Below, piece by piece: positions 46,872 through 58,546 of a stretch of DNA of 64,000 nt; the first letter of the stretch is position 1; each line of letters begins with the position of its first letter. Position numbers and translations under genes: made by a program. Origin of the DNA: Phragmites australis (taxonomy: Eukaryota; Streptophyta; Magnoliopsida; Poales; Poaceae); assembly GCF_958298935.1 (NCBI RefSeq), contig NC_084923.1, positions 26,884,501 through 26,948,500 on the forward strand, written 5' to 3'. The notes under the pieces were generated by a model that was not told the origin of the DNA, made no database searches, and saw only the letters and a program-made list of their open reading frames with translations.

Positions 46872-49194
46872 TTTCACATCTCAAAATGCTAATTACGTAA
46901 TTAAGCATGCATAATAATCATAGCATTATGTTTTACGCAATCAATTATTATTTTGGATATTTTTGAGAATAGAAATTGTTTAGGAAGAGATAGGAAGACC
47001 CTAAATACCTTGGAGAAAAGAAGAAAAGAAAGAAGAGAGAAAAGAGGGGCAAATTTAGGAAAACTCAGCAAAGGATCCCTCTCACGGTCTGACCGACCCT
47101 TCCTGCAGTCTGACTGCCACAGCACTGAGGCTCCACTTAAGGAAATCGACCAACTCTCTTACACTCTCACTCTCACTCACTCCTTCACCCACAAAAAAGC
47201 GAGAGGGAGAGACCACCTCGACGTCCATGATGACCGGAGATCGACGGAGGGAACTTTCTTGAGTTCCGGAAGGCTTCCTCGAGCTCATCCCCTTCATCCT
47301 CTTCATCAGGGGAGTTCCTATGCGCATTTATTCCACCTCAAGCCCCAAACCATCCTGGAGTCTGATCTCCAAATTGGAACTTCACAGAGTGATCCCCTCC
47401 AATAGAAGGCTTTCCTACACTAAGGTGAGACATCCTCTACCATTTTCCCATTGTTCCCGAGCTCTAATCGATCCCCATTCCATTTAGACCCAAGCTTATC
47501 TCTAGCCTAGGGCTTATCCATAGGGTATTTTTAGTTTAGCTCGGTGAATACTGTCCAAATAACTTTAGAAACACTCCACTAGTCTCATAGAGCAGTTTGG
47601 TACCCTTCATGGTCGAAAGTTTCGACGGATCCTTTACCGATGGCCTAGCAAAGTGGCGCCAGCAGGGTCTCGCAGTCTGACTGTCAGATGCCAAAACCTT
47701 TTGCAGGCCAACGATCAGACTGCCACTTCCATATTGGTCTGATCGCTAGCCATTCAAGGCTGTATGTACTTTAAGTTACCTTGTCTAGGGTTTTGAACTT
47801 CGGGACCCTAATCATTTGGTGATCTTTTGCAAATATTTTCTAACCACGACACTCTATTAATATTCAAGCATGCATCATTTGCACACTTCTCCTTCGTTAG
47901 ATTATTTATCCAATGCATTCTTGATTTGTTTAGAGGGTGTTGCGCCAACAGTCCTAGCGAGTGAAGGCGTCGTCGAGCTACCTGAGTTCTCTGTGTACTG
48001 TGCGGGCAGTATCAGGCAACTACCAGAGCAGCAAGGCAAGAATCTAAGCATATTGCACCCTTTTGTTTGAATTGAATGGAGTCTAAATTGATAAGTTGTC
48101 ACTTATGTTGGTTTGCATGTTTAACGATGTCGATATTGGGTTTATATGGGTAGAACCTAGATTGATTTGCATTACCTCTACCTTGAGATGTTGATTATCC
48201 ATATCCTTGTAGCTATGATAACATTGTTGATGTCTAACTTACGAGTTATTCGAAATGCTTAGGTCCTCGATAGAAGATGAGCAATGGTTCAACCGTTGTT
48301 TATGAACTTAGGGCTTAACTATTGTTTACAAAACACAATGGCAATGATATGGGTTGTATGAGATGTGATGATGAGGTGAGATGTGGGTGGGGCTAGGGGT
48401 AGGTCGGGAAAGGAACTCGGATGCCATAGACCACTTGCATAATTTAAGCATTGTCCGTCAGTGCCATTGGCTTTAGCACTTTACGTATAACCACATATTC
48501 AGATAATGGGTGAATGAGCTGAGTATCATACACCATGCTAACGCTTGCCTTGCAGCCCTATGACGTGTAAGAAAAATAAAGGAGAAGTAAGGTGGTAGGG
48601 AGCCTTAGGTGTCCGGGACACGCTCACGGTAGCCCTAGTGCCATAAGGGCATGTGCAAGTGGGTAGTTCTGGGTATAAGAAATGTTGTCTCGGGAGCCAA
48701 GACGATGGACCCGGGTCATGTGGGCAGAGTTGTACCCCTCTACAGGATGTAGAACAATTCAAATTGCCATGCTCTCTATTATGAGTATGTTTCAGTCCAT
48801 CCACATCGGTCGTAGAGTTTTCAGATTTGGGGTTATTGGTATGGTATTCCAAGTTTGGTTGTTGAGGATTATTGATTACATGAGATGGTTTCTTTTACAT
48901 TTATGTGCAAGTTGATGTTGCAGGGTAGATATGCCTTAACTTAAGTATAGATGCTCACACATAGAAGTACAGGTTGCTTATGCATATGAATTTACTTAAC
49001 CTTGTGGCATATTCCTTGCTAATGACTTAAATGCATAATCCTTGTAGTCAGGTTATTATATGTACAAATTATGAATTAAATCTTGCAAGTACCTTCATAC
49101 TCATGTTGCTCTTTAAGGATCTACCAGTGAGGAGGAGCTCGTGTTTAGCTACTTCATGTCCATCGATGTAGGTGGCAGGAATGAGTAGTGCAAA
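46872..49194 (+). repeat. 3' LTR of the decayed gypsy element, truncated
   Basis: It matches 30007 to about 33192 of the 5' LTR (apart from the CRM-like insertion) and ends abruptly after AGTAGTGCAAA. The last 370 bp of the LTR are absent, so the right target duplication cannot be seen. Confidence 0.8.
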
Positions 49195-49745
49195 TGAGTT
49201 GTTCTCACATGTAGATCTCTCCCCAAAGGAGGAAGAGCAGAGGACCAAGTTCCTCTTCGAAACAACCCCTGAGCCTGACTATGCGAACATCCTGATCCCC
49301 ATTGTAGAGATGGAGGCTGGTGATAGGGTTGAGATCTTATCGGTAAGCCTTGTGAGCCTTTTTCTCATCTTCTTTCTGATTAGTTCTGATCTAGGGTAAT
49401 GGTTGGCAAAATCATGAAGCAACTGAGATGTGGGTGGCCCGGCCTAGAGGAAAAGAGCATAGGCACACAGGGCGAGGACTCGGATGAGGTTGAGGTCATG
49501 GGAAGTACGGGCCCAGGCAGAGGCGGAGGTGCCACAACTGTGTCGTCAGCCTGATTTCTTATCGGCGATGACATGGTGGAGGAAGATGCGGGCCCGACAG
49601 GTGGCGACTCGCTGGTCAGCAATCTTGTGGTGCCGTTGGATGGTGGAGGAGTTGTCTAGGCTAGCCAAGGTCTATGTGAATACGATGACATTCACTTTAC
49701 CGTCTTTGACTTTAATTTTCCTATTGTTTGTAATAAGAACTTGGT
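49195..49745 (+). pseudogene. Two-exon gene-like remnant, unrecognised
   Basis: Directly after the truncated LTR an open frame reads ANELFSHVDLSPKEEEQRTKF and continues to DRVEILS at a good donor (TCG/GTAAGCC, about 49342). An acceptor (TCTGATCTAG, 49396) leads into a second acidic, Gly-rich frame (EDSDEVEVMGSTGPGRGGG) with a stop near 49551. The codon pattern and splice signals look like a spliced gene fragment, possibly an accessory ORF of a gypsy element or a captured host exon pair. I cannot name it. Confidence 0.4.
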
Positions 49746-50500
49746 AGATTGTTAGAACATAAGATATTATCTTAAATGTTCTATGCTGGATATTGGAGCA
49801 TCATGGATGCCTAATTCCAAACATGTTCAATAACTTATCATGTGTAGCCTTACTCGCTTCTACCTCTGATTAGTTCAAGAGACATCAACCACTAGTCGAG
49901 GCACTTATTATGGTCAGCCTTAGGTCCAACTTGAGCAAAAAATGTCGTAGCCTTCAATCACTCATGGACACGATAAGGAACCTTTCGCAAACCCAATGTT
50001 GGGACTTGGAACTCCATCCCTTCTAGTTGGAATCCTCTTTTAGAGCATACACAATTTGTTGTTTCTAGTTTTTAGTACCGAGTACCCATTAAGCTCCTAA
50101 CTGTCTTCCGGGAAGAATTTCCAAATAGGAAGTCTACAAGTTAGAAAGCAAATAATGTAACAAGGTAAAAGAAACTCATATTGTCCTTTAGTCATTGAAA
50201 AGTTTTTCTGCATCTGCAAGTGCACGCATGGGTAGAGTATCAAATAGCGACTTACCCCGTTGCCAGGCATTAGTGTGCAAGGGATGACAGATAGGGTTGA
50301 AAAGGGTATTCAAGCAACTTTTCAAACAATATGATCTTTATTACTATAAATGTACTCTTAGTACTTACATATGGGACTTACAGAGCTAATCGATGTTCCA
50401 TAAATTATTGAGGACCCTACCGCTTTATATCGTTCACCTATACGATGCATATTAGATTTAGCTGATATAAAAGGGCCCTTCTACTTCGAGGATAGCGTAT
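49746..50500. other. Unassigned sequence
   Basis: No domain, repeat boundary or element signature was recognised here. Confidence 0.4.
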
Positions 50501-50529
50501 TGCTATTACGTTGGTTCTAAACTAATCAT

Positions 50530-51700
50530 GGAACCAGACCCTTGGGTTTCTGGGCTTGCTTTTTGGGCTCTTTGGTCATGATCATGATAAAGGCCAGCTT
50601 GGTCCTAGAGTTCTTAGTCTCCTTGTCGGGTTTGTCTAGAGCCACCATGTCGAGACTCCGCTTGTCGTAGCGGAGACCTACCTTGGGGCAGCACTAGATA
50701 GTGACGACTCCTTTGGGTCCTAAAATCTTTACGCATTGGTAAGCGTAGCGGGCGATAAACATGAACTTGGCTAGGTTTGGTTGTCCTAAGATGATGTTGC
50801 ACACCATCCCGAAATTGACCACATCAAACATAATCTTCTATGTCCAGAAGTTGCCAAGTTTCCCAAAGGTGACGGGAAGCAATAGCTAGTCGATAGGCGT
50901 GGCTAAAGATCAAGCTACTATACTATCGAAGGCTTAGGTAACCGACTTGATGGCAGATCGAGAGATCTGGATTGCATCATGTGCACCTATGAAGAGAATG
51001 TTAAGGGAACTCTCTACATCGATTAGCACACGAGTAACCACTATTGGAAACCAGCCTGGCCGTACGAAGTTTTCTAGGCAGTCGTCTTGGCTGAAAGTAA
51101 TTTCAACATTTGATCACGTGATGGCTTGGCAACTCTTGGGGACCGCTGCTAGGACTTTTTAAACCACCGTCTTGTACTGTCATTTAGACTCGTAGGATGT
51201 GAAGTTGCCAAACATGTGGTCAAAGGTTTTATCCCCCTCTTGGTAAGATATCGGGTCTGAGTCGTCATCACTGTTGAAGCTAGAGCCTCTACTCTGGGTT
51301 GTCACCTGGGTCTTCTTCCCCTGAGCCTTGTCGATCTCAGCCTTGACCATCTTTAGGTAGATGCAACATTGCTGGAGGTTGTGGCCATCGGTCTGGTGAA
51401 GTCACACTAGAGCTTGTCGGAGCATTCGCTAGTGCCTGTCTGATAGCCCTTGCCTGGAGATGTATCAAGATGCTTATTGAGAAAATCTGCAAAAAACTTC
51501 ATTAGTTTTAGTTTTCTCTCTCTTACCTTCTTTGGAGTTCTTCTTGCACTTGCTCATCATTGAGTCATCTTCTAGTCCCGGTTGGGGGCTCTTGATGCCC
51601 TAATCCCTTTCCTTGATAATCAAGGGCGCCTCTTTGGCGTTGGACGCCTAGTCGACAATCTTTACGAATTCCTTGGCCGTCTCGAGCTCCTTCCTGGTGA
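50530..51700 (-). pseudogene. Tat-lineage gypsy gag C-terminus and protease remnant
   Basis: On the minus strand, broken frames read ELETAKEFVKIVD, EAPLIIKERD, then DKTFDHMFGNFTSYES, LIDVESSLNILF (Tat lineages have LIDGGSSLN), LLPVTFGKLGNFWT, and ILGQPNLAKFMFIARYAY. These are typical of the region around the protease of Tat-lineage (RIRE2/Grande-like) elements. More than ten stops are present. RT and LTRs are missing. Its gag end joins the antisense copia LTR at about 51700. Confidence 0.75.
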
Positions 51701-52790
51701 CGTCCTCAACACATCATCATCTTCACTATCGCCAACTCTTCCCTCACTCTTTTGGGCCTCCTCACAATCTTCACTTGAGGAGATCATCGGCAATCCACCA
51801 CGTAGCCATCAAGGAGACGGTGGTCTCCAAGAGTAACAAACTCCCAAACTCATGCACGATCAACGCCAAGTGCTCAAACACATGCAACAAGTGTGAGCAG
51901 CCCAAACTCCACACACTTCACACACCTCACTCTATCATTACTAAGCCACAAATGTTTGATTCTCACAAATTCTTGATAGAGAGGGGATGGAAGCACTCAA
52001 AGGTTGAACACCAAGTTCTAACACCTCTTCTCAGCACCACAAAACCAGCTAAAAAGCCCCCAACATGGTAGGAGGTCAAGGGGTATTTATACCCCACTCT
52101 AAAAAACTAGCCATTGGAAAGATTTTGCACTGATCAAAACATCCGATCCTTCAAATCCTAACGGTCAGATCAGGGAAAAAACAACACATCAAAACATCCG
52201 CTATATAGATCAGAACATTTGATCCAAAACTAAATCCAAACAAAGAACGCCGAATTTCTTAAAATAGGATGCTCCGAACACATCAGAACATCCAAACTAT
52301 TCATCAAAACATCAGATCAACATATGTGACACTCAGAAAAATAGCGATAACTTATGATCTCGATGTCCGATTTCGAACTCTATGGAAAGATTATTCAGAG
52401 AGTTACACATCCCAACTAAATTCATGATCCCAAGAACATTAGATCGAAACTAGGAACACCTCGAAACTCAATTAAGATAATTCCACTAATTTTACAAAGC
52501 TCAATCCCCCAAGATTAAACTAGGTACCACATGGAACATGCCAAACATCGCTAAGGCTTGGGCACAACCACTTTTCACCACTAAGACCGACAATAACAAG
52601 GGGTTAAATCTAAAACACCTTTTAGATACTCTGGACTCATAAAGTGAATTCTTACCACAAACCCATCCCGCAGTAAGCACATGGTTTGAGCACTCGACAC
52701 AACAATTGAGCAACACTTTCAGTAGCCCTTCTTGACAGTATGGCTATCAATCCTATAACCTGGCCTCGCACCAAACTCCTTGAGACTGGC
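51701..52790 (-). mobile_element. Antisense copia LTR fragment
   Basis: On the minus strand it has the same plan as the LTR at 11890-13405: short repeats of the GGATGTTCTGATG type (52130-52310), a TATA box TATAAATA at 52084-52091 and a leader with TTTGTTACTCTTGGAG-like U5 text (51830-51850). It is interrupted at 52790 by the gypsy LTR; its other part presumably lies beyond the window. Confidence 0.6.
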
Positions 52791-55788
52791 TGTAACAGCC
52801 CAAATTCTTAAAAACCAAGAAAAATAAAAACTTTTCACAAAAGAAATAAAAGAATTTTCAAAATTAAATAAAACCCTTGATGTGTATGTGTTCTTTATAC
52901 ATGTTTATACATATATGAAGGTATGTGTGTTATGTGTATAAATACATATATGCATGCAGGTCTATTTTTCTATAAAAAAGAATGTTTGTAGATATATTTG
53001 TGTATATTTGTTGATTGCTTGATTGATTGTTGATTTTGTGAGCTATATATGTGTAGTATATACCTTGTATGTATATATATACATGAGTAAAATAGTTTGA
53101 ATTAGAAAATCTTTAAAAAGGAAAAGGCTGTAGCCCATCATCTCTTTCTCCCCTCTTTTCTCTGTTCGGTCCAGCTTAACCCAACTGGCCCGAGCCAGCC
53201 CACCGCTATCTCACTCTCTTCTCTCTTCTCCGATTCAGCTCCGCCAGCCGGCCGCCGTGCGCATAGTTGCCATGGTGTTCGAGCCGGAGTCGACCGCTCA
53301 ACCGCCCAAATGGGTTTGCCAGTGCCTCTAGAAGCTAGAGCCCACGTCAATTTGGCCAGAGCCTGAGCCAAACTCGTGATGGACACCAGAGTTCATCGTC
53401 GGCCGCACGAGCTTCCAATCAAATTCGCGAGATAGAGATAGAGTCGAGCAATGGATCAAAGGGAGGAAGTTTCCAGAGCCTATGTGCATGCTTTTGCTAT
53501 GAGATAGAGTCCTGAGCGCATTTGAACCGCAAGAATTGAGTTCAGATAGCCGCCGCCGCCTTCCTTTCAAATCCGACTCGAATTGGAGATAATGGAGCCT
53601 CCCACCTATAAATATGCGACCGTAGAGCCTCCTTAGATCGTTCCGAAGCATTCCCCCACCTTTTCGCCGAGAAATCGATGCCCAACACCCTTCGTCGGCG
53701 AGCTCCGAAGCTTTGCGCCACCTTTCCCCGTCGCTCGCTTCTCTGGAGCTTCGCCGACGCAACCCGTACCTTATTCAAGTTCACCGAGAGCCCGTGGTCG
53801 TATTCCGCCTCTCGCCAGAGCGTTTGGAGCACGGCGACGAGCTTTCTGTTGCACACCGGAGACGCGCCGTCGTTTGGGAAGTCGCCGCAGCCATCATCTT
53901 CGCTCGGGAGAAGAAGAAGCAAGGTGAGCCGTCCGATCCGAGACTGATGGCCAAGATTTGATCTGTGCTTACCCTTCGGTAGCCAACCCAGAGCCGACAC
54001 GTGTTCAACTTAAACCCAGTCAAAACCAAAGCCACATCATCATGCCACATCAGCCGTTTTGCTTACATGTCAAGCCATGTCAGCTCAACGTGCCCAGTCA
54101 GCATTATCTTTTCTTTTATTCGTTTTAAATGTTTTGCTGACGTCATAAATAGTGTATATTGCGCAATAAATAGTTTTCCAGTGATAAATAATTCCAAAAA
54201 TAATTATAATTCGGTAATTAATTTATAATAATGTTTTATGTGTTTATTTAATTATGTTTGATAGTTTTAAATAGTTTTATAAATCAAATAAATGCTAGAA
54301 AATTCTAAAAAATCATAGATAGCTTTGGAAAAATCCTAGAAAATTCCTAGCAACATAATTTCATCTGTAGATAATCTTTTTGGTCATGTTCTAATCTTTA
54401 GAAAATCATAACTTATCAACCTTAACTCCATTTTGATCTGTTCTTTCACCAGATGGATAAGAATAGTGTGAACTTGTATGTGATGATGTTTGTTGTGTGT
54501 ATTTGGTTCTTTTTGGATCTTGGAGTTTATGTGATGTTGTTTTTCCACATATGTTGCAAATAGACACCAACATTTTGAAGGAGCTAGAAGGTCTGCAGGA
54601 TCAAGATTTTGAAGACCCAACTTAGTTCAGTGAAGGCAAGTTATGTTCTTGATCATATTTATCCCAGTTTTCAAAAGTTTTGTTTTATGAACCTGCATGC
54701 TAATAATTGGTGGGGAACCCCAAGAGTTAGGCTTTACCCTAGTTTTCCCTAATCATCCTTGTCACCTTAGTATGAATTTGGGTTATGGAAGGGTAGATGA
54801 TGCTTAGTATTGCTTGGGATGGTAATCATGATAAATGTTCCACGAACTTGATAATGATCCTATGCAACAATGATAAAATATGATGGAATGATTTTTGTAG
54901 CAACATGGTATAGGGATTTGAGCAAGCGGTATGATGAGGCTGGTGTGATGGGGAAGTGGTAGTCTTGCTCAAATCTAAGGACCGGTTCGTGGGGTGACAT
55001 TTCTATGTTTCCAGTACAACCACAAGCTTGCTATGGGATGGACCTAGCCGAGTAATTTGCTTACTCTCAGCATAGTGTAGACCAAGCAGAAGAGCGGTTA
55101 AAACTGAATATTCAGCCGTGCTCACGGTCATGAGTGGCTCTGAAAACCTACCATGATTACAATTGGATGTGTTGGTTAGTCGGGTCAATTGTGATGGTGG
55201 GAATCATAGATGAGGATGGTCAGTCATAGTGGTGGGAACTATGATTGAGGGTTCAACCTTAGTGGATGGAACTTTGGTTGAGGTGTTGGTTAGTTGGTTT
55301 AGTCAAGATGGATGGAATCTTGAGGTGGTTTGTTATTCACTTAATTATTATTGCTTTTCAAATATTTTTACTTAAATATTGATTTATGCAAAAGAGCCAT
55401 ATTAGCCTTATTCTTGTCAAAGCCTTCATATGCATACTATTTCCTTCACAACTTGCCGAGTACGACAAGTGCTCACTCTTTCTATCACCAAACACTCAGT
55501 TGGAGAAGGTATCGAGGAGTACACTGAAGGTGGATCGTTCTAAGATGCTTTCTACGTCGATGATGCCTGTGGAAGAGTCGTCAAGGATTAGAGTAGTAAT
55601 AGTTCGTTTAGCTCCTCTGTAGTTTATTTGGTTCTTCGACCCTTGAAGGTCACTTTTGTAAGACGGTTAATTCGTTTAAGTGAGGATATTGTAATGATTA
55701 TCATCAATGAAGTCACTATGTGTTGGGATCGTTTCCTAGGCTCAGCACATAGGAGAGATTTGGTTTGTTCCTTGAACCGGTCTCGACA
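52791..55788 (+). repeat. 5' LTR of the plus-strand element, 2998 bp
   Basis: It starts TGTAACAGCCCAAATTC and ends GGTCTCGACA just before the primer site. A TATA box TATAAATA lies at 53607-53614. It shares the AAGGACCGGTT block and the CCGTGCTCACGG hairpin with the other Tekay-like LTRs of the window. Confidence 0.85.
53607..53614 (+). promoter_or_regulatory. TATA box of the 5' LTR
   Basis: TATAAATA sits about 815 bp into the LTR, followed by a GC-rich leader. Confidence 0.6.
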
Positions 55789-55792
55789 GATG

Positions 55793-55805
55793 TGGTATCA
55801 GAGCC
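55793..55805 (+). promoter_or_regulatory. tRNA-iMet primer-binding site
   Basis: TGGTATCAGAGCC, a perfect plant initiator-Met primer site, 4 bases after the LTR. Confidence 0.92.
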
Positions 55806-56444
55806 ATATCAACCTAGAACGTAGCCTTAGATAGCTGGTCAATCCTAAAAAGAGGAATTTTGGAAAGACTAAAAGCTATGCTTAAAGACATCTTACCACA
55901 CTCCAGATCCAAGTTCAACTCACCGTCGCTCTGGATTGTCTTTATGAGAGTACCATGTAATAATTGAAGGAGGTTCGCCATCGTCTGGATGAGGCTGAAG
56001 AAGAAAACATGACACTTCGACGCCGCTTCCGTGAATTGACTCCTACACTAGTGTCTCCCCCAAGCAAGAGAGCTCACTCCGAACCTCTCTCCAGCTCAGG
56101 ATCAGAGTACCGAGACAGTGACTCGGATGGAGAACCCTCAACCTCATCATGACTACCAGATAGGGAGTCCCCTGTGAGAATTATAGAGATCGATTAGTAG
56201 CGTCGTATAGATCATTCTGGAGTTTTTGGCTCTTATGGATCTTATTGCTTGTGAGTGTTAGATGTGAGTTGCAGGATCGCCCTTAGGTACCTTGTCTGCA
56301 TCCACATCTTAGAAGTAGGGTTTGTTGATAGTGAGTAATAGATATAATATAATAAGAGTTTTCTTTAAGTAAAATCAATCTCTGCAATATAGACTTCTTC
56401 TTAGAGTCTAATACTTTCCTCTGATCTATGTGCTACTACACCAG

Positions 56445-57508
56445 ATGGTCAACACCAGGAGCAACCTCGGAAGCAGTGGAAACCACACAGAAACCCCTCC
56501 ACCACCACCCCCAATGACTATGGATCAGCTAATGGTTATGCAAACCCAGATCTTGCAAGGGATGACCCAAACAATAACCAACATGCAACAGACTACTCAG
56601 AATCAGCTGCTACCACAACCCCACCACCACAATCAATCCAAGTTGGGGGAATTCATGAGGACTAAACCACCTACGTTCTCTCACACCACTGAGCCGCTCG
56701 ATGCAGATGACTGGCTTAAGACAATTGAGAAGAAATTGTTGATTGCCCAATGCAATGATCGTGAGAAGATTCTGTATGCTGCACACCAACTCGCCGGTCC
56801 TGTCGCTGACTGCTGCGATGCTTTCTGCAATGCTCATGAGGATCAAGAGTCAGTCACTTGGACAGAATTCAAGGAAGCTTTTCGCCACCATCATGTGCCG
56901 GCAAGCACTATTGCCATGATGAAGAAGGAGTTCCACAACCTGAAGCAAGGGTCAATGCCAGTGAATGATATGTCAACAGGTTTACTCAACTCTCAAGGTA
57001 TGCACCAGAGGATGTTGACACTGACGAGAAGAAACAGGAGCATTTCTTGGATGGATTGGTTTATGGGATGCAAACTCAGTTAAGCACCCATGACTACCTA
57101 GATTTTCAGCATTTAGTAAACAAGGCACTAGTATTGGAAGACAAACGATGTATGCTTGGTGAAGATCGCAAGAGAAGAATGGCCTTACAAGGACAACATT
57201 CAGGCAGTAACTCTCGCCTACGAACCATGTCACACCAGGGACAGCAGCAGACATCTACATAGTCTAGACCTCAAGTAGTAGCACCACATTCTGTGAGCCA
57301 GCAGCCCTGCCCCAACACTAGCTACAACACACTAGCCCCGGCCAAGAACCCTAACCCACATGCTCCAACTGGACGTGCATGTTTCAACTGTCATGACATT
57401 CGACACTATGCTAATCAGTGTCCTAAGAGGAGGCAGAACCAATCACCGATTCCATTTAACTTGAACACACCAACGAAGACACCTGCTCCAACCCAGAACC
57501 ACAATTAG
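56445..57508 (+). pseudogene. gag of the plus-strand element
   Basis: It starts MVNTRSNLGS. The gag domain (DADDWLKTIEKK, REKILYAAHQLAGP) is intact up to a one-base deletion near 56968, after which the frame shifts. It continues (KKQEHFLDGLVYGMQ) to a TAG at 57260. Beyond, the same frame holds the zinc knuckle CFNCHDIRHYANQC (57380-57425) and ends at a TAG at 57506. The WW of the gag core is changed (VADCC). Confidence 0.87.
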
Positions 57509-58546
57509 TACCAGACACCTGCACTGCCTAACAGAGCTCAGCAGAACCATGTGAAAGGACACGTGAACCACGTCTCCGTAGAAGAAGCTTAGGATGCACC
57601 TGGTGTCGTACTTGGTATGTTCTTTGTCAACTCAACCTCTGCATCTGTTTTGTTTGATTCTGGAGCCTCGCATTCGTTCATTACATCCAAGTATGTGGCC
57701 AAGCATAGTTTGATAGTAACAACCTTGAAACATAAGATGTTAATTAGCTCACCTGGTGGTGAAATGAGAGCTAGTCTCGTCTGCCCTAAGTTAAACCTTA
57801 AATTAAGGGGGGTAGAGTTCTCAGCCAACCTCATCGTACTGGAATCAGATAGGATCGATGTGATTCTTGGAATGGATTGGTTAGCAAAGTTCAAAGGAGT
57901 GATAAAGTGTGCTAGTAGGGCAGTCACCTTGGAAAACGGAGAAGGCGTCAAGGTAGAGTTCGTGGCAGACACATCATCAATAGAGCAATGCAAGTTGAAC
58001 CATCTTGAAGGATTGACAGTGGACTAGATACGGATAGTCTGTGAGTTTCCAGATATGTTCCCAGAAGAATTGCCAGGTATGCCACCTGACCGAGACATTG
58101 AGTTTGTAATTGATCTTGTGCCTAGAACTGCGCCTATAGCTAAGAGACCCTATAGGATGCCCGTAATGACCTAGCCGAACTAAAGAAGCAAATACAAGAG
58201 TTGTTAGAGAAGGGTTATGTTCGCCCTAGTACCTCGCCATGGGGAGCACCTGTGCTCTTTGTGCAAAAGAAAGATGGAAGCCTAAGGATGTGCATAGATT
58301 ACCGAGCAATCAATGATGTCACCATAAATAATAAGTATCCCTTACCCAAAGTCGAAGATTTGTTCGACTAACTTACAGGAGCTCGAGTGTTTTCAAAGAT
58401 AGACTTAAGGTCAGATATCATCAGCTAAGGATTCGGAAGTTAGATATACCCAAGACAACATTCATCACCCGATATGAATTGTATGAGTTTACAGTTATGT
58501 TGTTCGGTTTAACTAACGCCCCCCTTACTTCATGTACCTCATGAAT
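57509..58546 (+). pseudogene. Protease and first half of RT, plus-strand element
   Basis: Protease has an intact VLFDSGASHSFI (57650) and ILGMDWL. After TAG 58025 the linker (FPEELPGMPPDRDIEFVIDL) leads into RT ([17 protein letters not shown]). Frameshifts lie near 58160 and 58410. At 58546, after YLMN, the reading is cut by a solo LTR; it resumes at 62571. Confidence 0.88.

Larger units (their letters stand above)
30007..49194 (+). mobile_element. Decayed chromovirus-type Ty3/gypsy element with two nested insertions
   Basis: Both LTRs, primer site, gag, pol and polypurine tract are recognisable in the order 5' LTR, PBS, gag, PR, RT, RNase H, IN, 3' LTR. The 5' LTR spans 30007-33562 (with a 909-bp CRM-like solo LTR inside). 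The 3' LTR starts at 46872 and breaks off at 49194, some 370 bp before its expected end. A 7.9-kb element (33893-41802) sits between the primer site and gag. The coding part carries many stops and frameshifts, so this is one of the older layers of the window. Confidence 0.85.
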
